Assembly (NCBI RefSeq): GCF_029945965.1
Contig: NZ_JAQSDO010000002.1
Span: 1 to 64,000 of the forward strand
Source of the DNA: Thermomonas sp.
GTDB taxonomy: Bacteria > Pseudomonadota > Gammaproteobacteria > Xanthomonadales > Xanthomonadaceae
Reading direction: 5' to 3'
Length of the DNA: 64,000 nucleotides
Positions 49,802-58,136 of the stretch are shown piece by piece. Both the position numbers and the translations under genes were made by a program. The notes under the pieces were generated by a model that worked only from the letters and a program-made list of their open reading frames with translations, made no database searches and had not been told where the DNA came from. Numbering within the stretch: the first letter of the stretch is position 1; every line of letters begins with the position of its first letter.

Positions 49802-50755
49802 TCATTTCGGGTCAACAACGCCACTGTGCGTCACCGTGTTCCGATTTGCTATCGGCAAACCCGCCTCTCGCATGGCCACAGCCACACACTCTGCCAACTC
49901 GGGTGGCAGCGAGGTCATGGGCAGCCGAAGCATGGGGGCACTGAGGCCTAAGAGGGACACGGCGTGCTTCACTGCAATCGGGTTTGATTCGCAGAAGAGC
50001 GCCGTGGTGAGGGGGTGTAGTTTCCGGGCGACCGTGCGAGCCATGTCGAGTTGGCCGAGGGCCATGTATGCACACAGGTCAGCGACCATACGCGGTGCAA
50101 CGTTGGCAGTCACCGAAATGATGCCCCAGCCGCCCACGGCGACGTAAGGCAACGCGGTGAAGTCGTCACCGCTGTACAGCGCGAAATCAGTTGGAACCAC
50201 GGAGGCGATGGCTTGGGCTCGGATCATGTCGCCCGACGCATCCTTGATGCCGCATATGTTCGGATGGGCCGCGAGGCGCTGCACAGTCTCCACGGAGAAA
50301 TCGACGACCGTACGCCCCGCGACGCTGTACAGGATCAACGGCAATGAGGTTACCTCGGCTTGAGCGCTGAAATGGCGAAACAAGCCATCCTGCGTCGGCT
50401 TGTTGTAGTAGGGCACCACGCTGAGCAAAGCGTCAGCGCCTGCTTCGCTGGCGATGCGCGCGAGTGCAATCGCCTCGGAGGTGGCATTGGCGCCGACACC
50501 GGCGACTATCGGAATCCGCCCCGCGGCATGCTGAGCCGCCTCCACCAGCAGGCGGCCATGTTCTTCAATTGACAGGGTGGAGGATTCGCCCGTCGTCCCG
50601 GCAACGACGATGCCGCTCGTGCCCTGGCCAATGTGCCAATCTATCAGGGTTCGGAACTTCTGAAGATCCACCGAACCGTCATGAAGGAACGGGGTGATCA
50701 GTGCAACCAACGAGCCCCGTGGCAGGTTCGAAGACAATTTGGTGCACGCGTTCAT
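49802..50755 (-). CDS. DapA-family (DHDPS/NAL superfamily) aldolase or deaminase
   Basis: A 317-residue TIM-barrel enzyme. VALITPFLHDGSVDLQKFRT, VVAGTTGESSTLSIEEHGRL and VVPYYNKPTQDGLF are classic DHDPS blocks; the Schiff-base Lys is in GIKDASGD. The usual YNVPxRT motif reads ILYSVAGRTVVD, keeping Tyr and Arg but losing the Pro. It sits at the end of a transporter and amino-acid oxidation operon rather than with lysine genes, so a catabolic role is more likely, such as the pyrroline-carboxylate deaminase or keto-acid aldolases of the same family. Confidence 0.87.
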   Translation of the reverse strand: MNACTKLSSNLPRGSLVALITPFLHDGSVDLQKFRTLIDWHIGQGTSGIVVAGTTGESSTLSIEEHGRLLVEAAQHAAGRIPIVAGVGANATSEAIALARIASEAGADALLSVVPYYNKPTQDGLFRHFSAQAEVTSLPLILYSVAGRTVVDFSVETVQRLAAHPNICGIKDASGDMIRAQAIASVVPTDFALYSGDDFTALPYVAVGGWGIISVTANVAPRMVADLCAYMALGQLDMARTVARKLHPLTTALFCESNPIAVKHAVSLLGLSAPMLRLPMTSLPPELAECVAVAMREAGLPIANRNTVTHSGVVDPK

Positions 50756-50815
50756 GTTCGCGTTCTTTGCTCTTCGCTTTTCATTGTGTTTTCCCTTGCT
50801 GTTCCGGGGCGAGGT

Positions 50816-51607
50816 TCAATGGGGACGGCCGCCCAGGTAGAGCTCTCGCATCTCGCTGCTGTTAAGAAGATAGCTCGCACTGTTCTCCAGCGCGACGGTT
50901 CCCATCGACAGGACATAGGCTCTGTCGGACATGCGCAAGGCTTCCATGGCGTTCTGTTCCACCATGAGTACGGATACTTGCTCGGTCTCCCGAATGCGAG
51001 AGATTGCATCGAAAACCTCGCCCAAGGTCTTGGGCGAGAGACCCGCCGAGGGCTCGTCAAGCAACAAGACCTGAGGGCGCGGCATCAGCGCACGCGCAAG
51101 CGAGAGTATTTGCCGCTCGCCGCCGGAGAGCGAGGATGCGGGGGCAGTCATCTTCCGACGAAGGACCGGATAGATGTCGCACAGTTGCTCCATGCGTTCA
51201 GCACAAGCCACCTTGGTGCAGAACTGGCCCCCAAGCGCCAGATTCTCCCAAGTAGTGAGCGCGCCGAAGACGTTCTCCGTCTGCGGTACAAAGCCTACGC
51301 CGCAGTGGCGGACCTTGCGATGCGCAGGTACATTCGTGACTTCGCTACCGGCAATCCGCACGACGCCGGAGCGGGGTTTCAGGAAGCCCGCGACCGTCTT
51401 CAGCAGCGTGGACTTTCCGCACCCGTTGGGTCCGAGAATGCAGACGATCTCACCGCGCGCGACTTTCAATGAAATGCCACGCAGGATATCGACCTCCACC
51501 GCATATCCGGCGACCACGTTGTCGACTTGAATGGCGAGGCTGTCCGTCCGCTGCAGGGCCGACGGCACCGCTTGTGGCGTCTGGGGCCAGAGTTCAGGTG
51601 TCATCAC
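50816..51607 (-). CDS. livF: Branched-chain amino acid-type ABC transporter ATPase (LivF)
   Basis: A 263-residue ATPase with Walker A GPNGCGKSTLLKT, signature LSGGERQILSLARAL and Walker B VLLLDEPSAGLSP. FVPQTENVFGALTTWENLAL is the typical LivF Q-loop region. It overlaps livG by four bases. With the other Liv subunits it forms a periplasmic-receptor-dependent importer for an amino acid or related acid. Confidence 0.94.
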   Translation of the reverse strand: MMTPELWPQTPQAVPSALQRTDSLAIQVDNVVAGYAVEVDILRGISLKVARGEIVCILGPNGCGKSTLLKTVAGFLKPRSGVVRIAGSEVTNVPAHRKVRHCGVGFVPQTENVFGALTTWENLALGGQFCTKVACAERMEQLCDIYPVLRRKMTAPASSLSGGERQILSLARALMPRPQVLLLDEPSAGLSPKTLGEVFDAISRIRETEQVSVLMVEQNAMEALRMSDRAYVLSMGTVALENSASYLLNSSEMRELYLGGRPH

Positions 51608-52404
51608 GCGGCTTCCTTGCAGATCTGGGAAACGGGTTGAGCTTGATCAGTCGGGCGGCCCAGGTAGGCCTCCAGCACCTTGGGGTTAGTAGCAAGCTCG
51701 GAGGGAAGGCAGTCGGCGACGATCCGGCCACGATCAAGGACGATGCACCGGGTGCAGACTTCACGAACGAAGTGCATGTCGTGTTCGACGATCATTTGAG
51801 AAATGCCGCGCTGGTTCAGCCGTTGCAACGTACCCACAATGTCGCGCCGCAGATTCGGATGAACGCCGGCAGTAGGCTCGTCGAGCATCAGGAGTTTGGG
51901 CGCGCCCATCAGTGAGCAGGCGATGCTCAAGAGCTTCTTCTGCCCCCCCGACAGGGAGGCCGCCGGCAGATCCTTCACCTTGGCCAGCAGGAGCTCGTCG
52001 AGCAACCTGTTGGCCTGGTCTATGGCGGCTCGCTCCGCTTGTTTCACCGATGCAGGACGCAACATCGTCGCGATCACGCCGTGGTGCGAGGTGCTCGCTG
52101 CCACCGTAACCTCGAGCACCGACATCTTCTGAGGCATCGAGGGCAACTGAAACGTTCTGGCGATACCGCTGTGCACGATCTCGTGGCTCTTCCAGCGGGT
52201 GACATCGGTATTCCCCAGACAGACGCTTCCGGCATCTGCCCGCGTGAAGCCCGAGATCGCATTCAACAAGGTGCTCTTGCCAGATCCGTTCGGACCGAGC
52301 AACCCGACGATCTCGCCGGGGTGGATCTCAAACGAGACATCGTTCAACACCTGGTTGCCGCCGAACGCCTTGGCGACGTGGGCGACCCTCAGAAGTACTT
52401 TCAT
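51604..52404 (-). CDS. livG: Branched-chain amino acid-type ABC transporter ATPase (LivG)
   Basis: A 266-residue ATPase starting at ATG 52404, which overlaps the livM stop by four bases. Walker A GPNGSGKSTLLNA, ARTFQLPSMPQKMSVLEVTV in the LivG-specific insertion, signature LSGGQKKLLSIACSL and Walker B LLMLDEPTAGVHP. It pairs with LivF. Confidence 0.94.
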   Translation of the reverse strand: MKVLLRVAHVAKAFGGNQVLNDVSFEIHPGEIVGLLGPNGSGKSTLLNAISGFTRADAGSVCLGNTDVTRWKSHEIVHSGIARTFQLPSMPQKMSVLEVTVAASTSHHGVIATMLRPASVKQAERAAIDQANRLLDELLLAKVKDLPAASLSGGQKKLLSIACSLMGAPKLLMLDEPTAGVHPNLRRDIVGTLQRLNQRGISQMIVEHDMHFVREVCTRCIVLDRGRIVADCLPSELATNPKVLEAYLGRPTDQAQPVSQICKEAA

Positions 52405-53300
52405 CGAATTCTCCGAACGCGTTCCGGCAGCAGGCCCTCTGTGCGCCACAGTAGGCAGGCCAGAAGAAGGCAGCCAATCAAACCGAGACGTACCGCGCCA
52501 GCGACGTCCGAGCTAATGCCCAGGTAATCTTTTGCGAAAGGAACGGCTGTATAGATCATCTGAACGATCACGGCACCTAGGACTACGCCTCCGGCATTGC
52601 CGAGCCCACCGATCATGACCATCGTCCAGATCAGAAACGTCTCGGAGGCGAGCATGAAGTCCGGGCCGACGTAGCTCATGTACAGCCCCAGCAAAGATCC
52701 ACCGATGGAGGCCGCCACGGCCGAAACCATGGTGGCTTTGGACTTCAGCGACACTAGGTTGTATCCAAGGCTGGTCGCCAACGCGGGCTCCTCCCGCATG
52801 AGCCGAAGGGCACGCCCGAAGCGTCCAGCTGCCAGGCGTCGCGATAGCAGAGCTGCCACCAACGCCGCGCCAACAGCAGCGGCAAGAAATGCACTTCGGT
52901 CCCAAGGGCGTTCGATGTGTTGGAACAGCCGCGGAATGCCGCTCATCCCCTGCGCCCCTCCCGTGAGCCAGTTTTCGTTCAGCGCAACCGTGCGTAGGAT
53001 CTCTGCAATCGCGAGCGTGGCGATTCCCCAGTAGTCCGCGCCGAGGTTGCGACCGAGTCGCGACATCCCGAAACCCAGCGCCGCAGCGGCAGCGCAGCCG
53101 GCTGCGATCCCGATGATGGGTGACACGCCCGATGCGCTGGAAATGCCGATCGCATATGCGCCGATACCCACGAATGCGATGTGGCCCAGATTCAGGAGTC
53201 CGGCATAGCCCGCCTGGAAGTTAAGAGCAATCGCGATGAGCGCATAGATCGAAGCGACCGTGGCGATATGGATAGCAAAGTCAAACACGGCGAACCTCAC
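52401..53300 (-). CDS. livM: Branched-chain amino acid-type ABC transporter permease (LivM)
   Basis: A 299-residue membrane protein with about eight helices. LNFQAGYAGLLNLGHIAFVG, then GADYWGIATLAIAEILRTVA and TFLIWTMVMIGGLGNAGGVV are LivM hallmarks. It overlaps the livH stop by 20 bases. Confidence 0.93.
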   Translation of the reverse strand: MRFAVFDFAIHIATVASIYALIAIALNFQAGYAGLLNLGHIAFVGIGAYAIGISSASGVSPIIGIAAGCAAAAALGFGMSRLGRNLGADYWGIATLAIAEILRTVALNENWLTGGAQGMSGIPRLFQHIERPWDRSAFLAAAVGAALVAALLSRRLAAGRFGRALRLMREEPALATSLGYNLVSLKSKATMVSAVAASIGGSLLGLYMSYVGPDFMLASETFLIWTMVMIGGLGNAGGVVLGAVIVQMIYTAVPFAKDYLGISSDVAGAVRLGLIGCLLLACLLWRTEGLLPERVRRIR

Positions 53301-54174
53301 GATCGAACAGACCGTACGGGCGGAAAAGCAATGCCACCAGCAGGAAGAGGAAGGATGCCGCCCCGATGTAGGTGACGGGAAGAAATGCCAGGGGCTGGCC
53401 GACAGCCCAACCGAAGTTGATGTTGGTCACGGCTGTCTCCGCGATGGCGATGAGAAAAGCACCTGCTGCTGCCCCGAGGGGATTGCCCAGCCCCCCGATG
53501 ATGGCCGCAGCGAACACGGGCAACAGGAGGTCGGTGCCCAGGTTGACGTGGACGTCGCCCGTCATCGCGAGCATCGTGCCACCGACCGACGCGAAGGCTC
53601 CGCTGGTGAAGGCGATCAGGTTGGTGATAGTCGCGGCATCAATACCGGTGGCTGCGGCCAGAGATCGGTTGGCCGACAAGGCACGCATCGAGCGCCCGAC
53701 ACTGGTCCGGTACAAGACCAAGGCGAAACCGATCAGGACGGTCAGTCCTGCGGCAATCGAGTAGAGCTGTGCATGCGCCACCCTGGCACCGCCGATGATG
53801 ACGGGTGGTGTGATATCGAATGCGTACCGCAGGGGACGCGATCCGGCAAAACCTAGGATGCAAGCCACGATCACCATGGACACAGCCAATGAACCGATCA
53901 TCGCGATCGCAGGACCGGCGCGAAGCAGTCGGGTGAAGATGAGGCTATTCAGGACCACCGCGAAGATGCCCGTTATCAGGCACGAGACAAGCATGGCGAC
54001 GGTAAACGGCAAGCCAAGTTTTTGGCCGGCCAGCGTAAGGAAGGCGCCCAGTGTTGCGTACTGTACGTGCGCGACATTTGGGAACTTGACCAACGCGTAG
54101 ACCGCGCTCAGGCCGACCGCGACCAGTGTGATGTCGGCCGACCGGATCAGCACGTCCAGGATGAATTGAAACAT
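53281..54174 (-). CDS. livH: Branched-chain amino acid-type ABC transporter permease (LivH)
   Basis: A 297-residue membrane protein; the ATG at 54174 fits the family better than the longer frame to 54222. ADITLVAVGLSAVYALVKFP, then GRSMRALSANRSLAAATGID and FAAAIIGGLGNPLGAAAGAF are LivH landmarks. A 143-base gap separates it from the receptor gene upstream. Confidence 0.92.
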   Translation of the reverse strand: MFQFILDVLIRSADITLVAVGLSAVYALVKFPNVAHVQYATLGAFLTLAGQKLGLPFTVAMLVSCLITGIFAVVLNSLIFTRLLRAGPAIAMIGSLAVSMVIVACILGFAGSRPLRYAFDITPPVIIGGARVAHAQLYSIAAGLTVLIGFALVLYRTSVGRSMRALSANRSLAAATGIDAATITNLIAFTSGAFASVGGTMLAMTGDVHVNLGTDLLLPVFAAAIIGGLGNPLGAAAGAFLIAIAETAVTNINFGWAVGQPLAFLPVTYIGAASFLFLLVALLFRPYGLFDREVRRV

Positions 54175-54317
54175 GGCAGTAGCCGCTTGGGTTGCTTCAG
54201 GAGCGCGCAGCGGACCGTGCACGCCTGAAGTATCGGGTTATCGAACTGCCTGCAGCCGTTGGATTTCTCCGAGACGTGCCGCAGGCTGCGTCCTCGCAGG
54301 AGGAAAGAACTGCCATT

Positions 54318-55418
54318 TCAGCGCGGCACAACACCGTTCGTATAGCGGGTCTTCACGTAGGGTTGAACCGTGCGCTGACGATCGGCATCGAATGCAATGG
54401 CGCCGGTCACGCCCTCGAATTTCCTGCCCGTTTCAAGCAGTGCCGCGCGAACTTTGGCCGGCTCCGTGGATCCCGCCTTGTTGATTGCAGCCGCGGCCAG
54501 GATGACGCCGTCGTAGGCATAGCCGCTGTAAGCCGATTTGAACTTCTCGCCAAACCGCTTCGTGTACGCTTCTTCATATTGACGGCCGTTGGGCCCGGTG
54601 GAGCTCACCTCCATGCCCAGCTGTCCATTGGCAATCTGCGCCGGGGTGTCAGTGGTGCACATGGTCTGGTAGATCGCATACCATGCCGACTTGTTGAGGG
54701 CCAAGTCATAGGCTTCGCGGTTGATGATGGCCGCTTCTTGGCCATATGCACTGTAGACATAGACGTCGGGCGCGGCCCGCTCGAGCTGCTGCAACTCACG
54801 CCGGTAGGTGGATTGGCCCGCGGTGTAGAGGACGGATCCAACCACTTTGCCACCCATGGCTTCGAAGTTCTTCTTGAACTCCTCTGCAACGCCCTGGCCG
54901 TAGGCGTTGTTCGGTGCAATGAATGCAGCCTTGCGGTACTTTTGATCGAAGACATCCTGCGCTGCGAACTTGGCGGATACGTCATCCAGCCCGATCACGC
55001 TGAATGAGCCTTCGCCGATGCTGCGTACCTTGGGGCTCGAACTCCCGATGTTGACATGCGACACGCCTTCGTTGACTAGGTACTGTGCGGTCGGGATTGT
55101 GATGCCGGAAGAATACTCACCCAGAACCACCGGCACCTTGTTGACTGTCACGAGTTTCTTCGCGCCGTCCAGCGCGGTCGGCGCACGCCCACCCGAATCT
55201 TCGGTGATTACTTTCAATTTCCGCCCAAGTACACCGCCGGACGCATTTACGCGTTCAACGGCCAGTTCCATGCCGCGGCGCTGGTCCTCACCAATGCTCG
55301 CACTCGAACCCGTCAGGGGCAGCACCGCGCCGATGGCGATGTCCTGCGCTCGGACGGCGCCGATCGATCCCACACACACGCCCAGCACAGCCAGGGCTTT
55401 GATTGCACGCTTCATCAT
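54318..55418 (-). CDS. Liv-type ABC transporter substrate-binding protein
   Basis: A 366-residue periplasmic receptor with a signal peptide (IKALAVLGVCVGSIGAVRA, cleavage before QDIAIG). IGAVLPLTGSSASIGEDQRR, GVLGRKLKVITEDSGGRAPT and AAFIAPNNAYGQGVAEEFKK follow the peripla_BP_6 pattern. Its operon with a D-amino-acid dehydrogenase and RidA suggests an amino acid, perhaps a D- or modified one. The ligand cannot be read from the sequence. Confidence 0.92.
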   Translation of the reverse strand: MMKRAIKALAVLGVCVGSIGAVRAQDIAIGAVLPLTGSSASIGEDQRRGMELAVERVNASGGVLGRKLKVITEDSGGRAPTALDGAKKLVTVNKVPVVLGEYSSGITIPTAQYLVNEGVSHVNIGSSSPKVRSIGEGSFSVIGLDDVSAKFAAQDVFDQKYRKAAFIAPNNAYGQGVAEEFKKNFEAMGGKVVGSVLYTAGQSTYRRELQQLERAAPDVYVYSAYGQEAAIINREAYDLALNKSAWYAIYQTMCTTDTPAQIANGQLGMEVSSTGPNGRQYEEAYTKRFGEKFKSAYSGYAYDGVILAAAAINKAGSTEPAKVRAALLETGRKFEGVTGAIAFDADRQRTVQPYVKTRYTNGVVPR

Positions 55419-55548
55419 GATTGGATCCTTTAGATTCCTTGGTTGCTAAATCGCCGCGGGCAACTTGTCCGCGACACGGTAAAAGAAGACGAAAGACTTT
55501 GCGGGGAAGGAGATAACGGCGCCTCCCGCGCGCGACGCCGTCCTGGTT

Positions 55549-56319
55549 TCAGAGGTCAAAGAGCCGTCCTAGGTGGGGCACTTTGTCTTGCACCCCACCT
55601 AGGCGGAGCGCGTGCCAGGCCATGGCGTGGTTGCTGGACAGCACGGGTTTGCCCAGTAGCTGTTCCAGTTCAGTGACCTGGCTTGCCACGCGCAAGCTGG
55701 TGCACGACACAAAGACTGCGTCGACGGCGTCGTCAGAGCCCAGGTCAAGCACTGCATTGCGAATTGATTGGGCATCAATGCGGGCGACCTCGTTGTCATT
55801 AGCGTGGTTGAACGAACCGGCCTTGACGACCTGGATGTCGCGCGCTTCGATATAGCTGGCCATCCATTCGCTCACGCTGCGCACATAAGGCGTCAGCAGC
55901 GCGATGCGCTTGGCTCCCAGGGCACGCAGGCCCGCGAGTGCCGCTGTGATAGGAGTGGTGCACGCAACACCTGGTCTCGCCTCGCGAATGCGCTCAAAGA
56001 CTTTCTCTTCGCCGATCACCATTGCACCAGACGTGCACCCGAATGCAACGACGTCGATGCGCTCTCCAGGCCGGATCAAAGCGACGCTTGCGGCAATGTC
56101 CTTTTCCATGGCCGCCAGCGTCTCGGGTGATATGTCGGGCGAATTGGCAAGTCGGCATTCGTAGAAGCCCACGCCATCCAGACGCAGCAGGTTCCGCCAC
56201 TCGTGTTCAATGGTGTGATCGGTGGCCAAGACCACCAGTCCGATGGCCGCCCGGTGTGAGACACCCTGATCCAGCGTGAAGGGTTGCACCGCGAAAGCTG
56301 CTTTTGCAATCGTGCTCAT
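55549..56319 (-). CDS. Asp/Glu racemase-superfamily protein (maleate isomerase/arylmalonate decarboxylase-like)
   Basis: A 256-residue protein starting at ATG 56319, which shares one base with the dehydrogenase stop (TGATG). IGLVVLATDHTIEHEWRNLL opens it. Two cysteines are in the expected places: VVAFGCTSGAMVIG and AVFVSCTSLRVASQV, the pair used by two-base racemases and by maleate isomerase. Next to a D-amino-acid dehydrogenase an amino-acid racemase role is attractive, but isomerase or decarboxylase chemistry is equally compatible. Confidence 0.85.
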   Translation of the reverse strand: MSTIAKAAFAVQPFTLDQGVSHRAAIGLVVLATDHTIEHEWRNLLRLDGVGFYECRLANSPDISPETLAAMEKDIAASVALIRPGERIDVVAFGCTSGAMVIGEEKVFERIREARPGVACTTPITAALAGLRALGAKRIALLTPYVRSVSEWMASYIEARDIQVVKAGSFNHANDNEVARIDAQSIRNAVLDLGSDDAVDAVFVSCTSLRVASQVTELEQLLGKPVLSSNHAMAWHALRLGGVQDKVPHLGRLFDL

Positions 56320-57560
56320 CACAGTGTCAGTCCTTGAAGATCGAGATCCGGCGTGTGTCCATTCATGATGTCGACGAGGATCTGTGAGGTTCCGCAAGCC
56401 ATGGTCCAGCCCATGTGCCCGTGGCCCGTGTTGAGGTAGAAATTGCTATGGCCGGTCTTGCCCAGGATTGGCGCACCGGCCGGTGTCATGGGACGCAGAC
56501 ACGACCAATAGGTGGGCTTGTCGTAATCCGCGCCTTCGGGGAACAGGTCCCGTGCGGCTTGCAACATGTGAACGAAATCGCTGGGCCGATACGAGGTGTC
56601 ATAGCCGGCGAATTCGGCGGTGGCGGTGAATCGAAGTCGATCGCCAAAGCGGGCCCAGGCCACCAGGTTGTTCTCATCGACTCCACCCATGGTGGGCGGC
56701 CGGTGGTGCGCATGCACGGGCAACGTGACCGAGTAACCCTTGACCGGGTAGACCGATAGCCGATAACCGAGCTTGCTTGCCAACAGCGGCGAATAGCTTC
56801 CTAGGGCCAAAACGAAGTCATCACCCTTGACTTGGCCTTTGTCCGTAAGAACGGCGTCGACGCGGTTGCCCGCGTGTGAGAAGCCCTGGATCTGTCGGTC
56901 CAGCTCGAATCGCACGCCGAGAGCCCTGCAGCGCCTTTCAAGGTCCTGGGAGAAAAGGTGCGCATCGCCGCTTTCGTCGGTCGGGCAGAAGATGGCGCCG
57001 GCGATGCGGTGCTTGGAAGCTGCCAGAGTGGGTTCGCGCAGCGCGACCTCGTCGGGCGTCAGAATCTGCAGAGACAGACCGTTGTCCGAAAGGACGGTCA
57101 TCGCTGAGCAGCCTTTGGCGAAGGAGGCTTGGTCCCTGTAGAGGTAGAGCAGCCCACCTTCAATGCGGTCGTACTGCAAGCCCTCGGATGCCGTGAGCTC
57201 CTGCAGCTTGCGCTGGGAGTAGACGCACAAGTGCAACTTGCGCGTAGTGTTCAGCCGGGACCGTTCCGCTGTGCAGTTGCGCAGGAACTGCAGACCCCAA
57301 GCCCACATCCTGGGATCGGCATTGAGCCGCAGCCGCAAAGCCTGTCCGTCCTGGAAAAGCGATTTGAACAGGATCTTGGGCGCCTTCGGCGATGCCCAAG
57401 TGTAGGAATGCCCGGGCGCGACCAATCCCGCATTGGCATAACTTGTCTCCCGCGCGACGCTAGGCTGACGGTCGATCACCGTGACCTCGCGTCCGCTCTT
57501 CGCCAAGTAGTACGCCGTGGTCACACCCACGATGCCCGCTCCAAGGATAACCGTCTTCAT
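56319..57560 (-). CDS. D-amino acid dehydrogenase-like FAD oxidoreductase (DadA family)
   Basis: A 413-residue FAD protein. The dinucleotide motif VILGAGIVGVTTAYYLAKSG opens it and ETSYANAGLVAPGHSYTWAS is the DadA signature. Later blocks include FDFVLALGSYSPLLASKLG-like sequence (read as DDFVLALGSYSPLLASKLG), YSVTLP and the C-terminal GHGHMGWTMACGTSQILVDI. It would oxidise a D-amino acid or cyclic imino acid to the keto acid or imine. RidA next door would clear the imine. Confidence 0.9.
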   Translation of the reverse strand: MKTVILGAGIVGVTTAYYLAKSGREVTVIDRQPSVARETSYANAGLVAPGHSYTWASPKAPKILFKSLFQDGQALRLRLNADPRMWAWGLQFLRNCTAERSRLNTTRKLHLCVYSQRKLQELTASEGLQYDRIEGGLLYLYRDQASFAKGCSAMTVLSDNGLSLQILTPDEVALREPTLAASKHRIAGAIFCPTDESGDAHLFSQDLERRCRALGVRFELDRQIQGFSHAGNRVDAVLTDKGQVKGDDFVLALGSYSPLLASKLGYRLSVYPVKGYSVTLPVHAHHRPPTMGGVDENNLVAWARFGDRLRFTATAEFAGYDTSYRPSDFVHMLQAARDLFPEGADYDKPTYWSCLRPMTPAGAPILGKTGHSNFYLNTGHGHMGWTMACGTSQILVDIMNGHTPDLDLQGLTL

Positions 57561-57574
57561 TCGGAACTCCCCGA

Positions 57575-57922
57575 TCAGGCTGCCGCGATGACGCCGATTT
57601 CGACGGTGTACTGCGGGAATGCCAGTTTCGACTCCACACAGGCTCGGGCAGGCGTGTTGCCGGCGGGCACCCAGGCGTCCCAGACAGAATTCATCTCGCC
57701 AAAGCTGGACGCTTCAGCCAGCCAGATGTTCGCGCTCAGGATCTTGGTCTTGTCGCTGCCAGCCTCCTCCAGAAGCTTGTCTATCTTGTTGAGGATTTGC
57801 TGGGTCTGCCCGGCCACGTTTGCGCCGGTATCGTCGGCTACTTGGCCCGAGACAAAAACGAAGCCATTGTAGTTAACGGCGGCGCTCATGCGGGCACCAG
57901 GTTGCAAGCGTTTGATCTGCAT
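57575..57922 (-). CDS. ridA: RidA-family enamine/imine deaminase
   Basis: A 115-residue trimeric hot-dog-like protein with VNYNGFVFVSGQVADDTGAN, ILSANIWLAEASSFGEMNSV and the near-C-terminal NTPARACVESKLAFPQYTVE, which supplies the catalytic Arg. RidA hydrolyses reactive imines formed by amino-acid oxidation. It is the first gene of the minus-strand operon and starts 14 bases before dadA. Confidence 0.93.
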   Translation of the reverse strand: MQIKRLQPGARMSAAVNYNGFVFVSGQVADDTGANVAGQTQQILNKIDKLLEEAGSDKTKILSANIWLAEASSFGEMNSVWDAWVPAGNTPARACVESKLAFPQYTVEIGVIAAA

Positions 57923-57961
57923 TCGATAGTCCTTGAAAAAATAATGTTGATTGATTTCACA

Positions 57962-57979
57962 TGTGCCGACACTTGTGCA
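57962..57979. promoter_or_regulatory. Operator-like site in the ridA promoter
   Basis: TGTGCCGACACTTGTGCA contains the core GCACAAGTGTCGGC on the opposite strand. It is 40 bases before the ridA start and shares the core with sites at 49725-49737 and 58074-58097. Confidence 0.5.
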
Positions 57980-58073
57980 ACCACTTGTTTATAATTTACC
58001 CATTAGATTTGCGAACAGAGTGTTTTCCCTAGGTGCAATCAACTAGTAAATATGAGACCTTTGAATTCTGAAG

Positions 58074-58097
58074 TGTGCCGGCACAAGTGCCGACACA
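58074..58097. promoter_or_regulatory. 24-base imperfect palindrome, operator-like
   Basis: The site starts with the perfect 12-bp palindrome TGTGCCGGCACA and continues AAGTGCCGACACA. As a whole it is symmetric at 20 of 24 positions around its centre. The core ACAAGTGCCGACA is identical to the site before the GntR gene at 48857-49654. It lies 40 bases before the plus-strand operon. Confidence 0.55.
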
Positions 58098-58136
58098 TAT
58101 ATTTAAAGGATAAGCAAAGGCCATGCCAACATTTTT

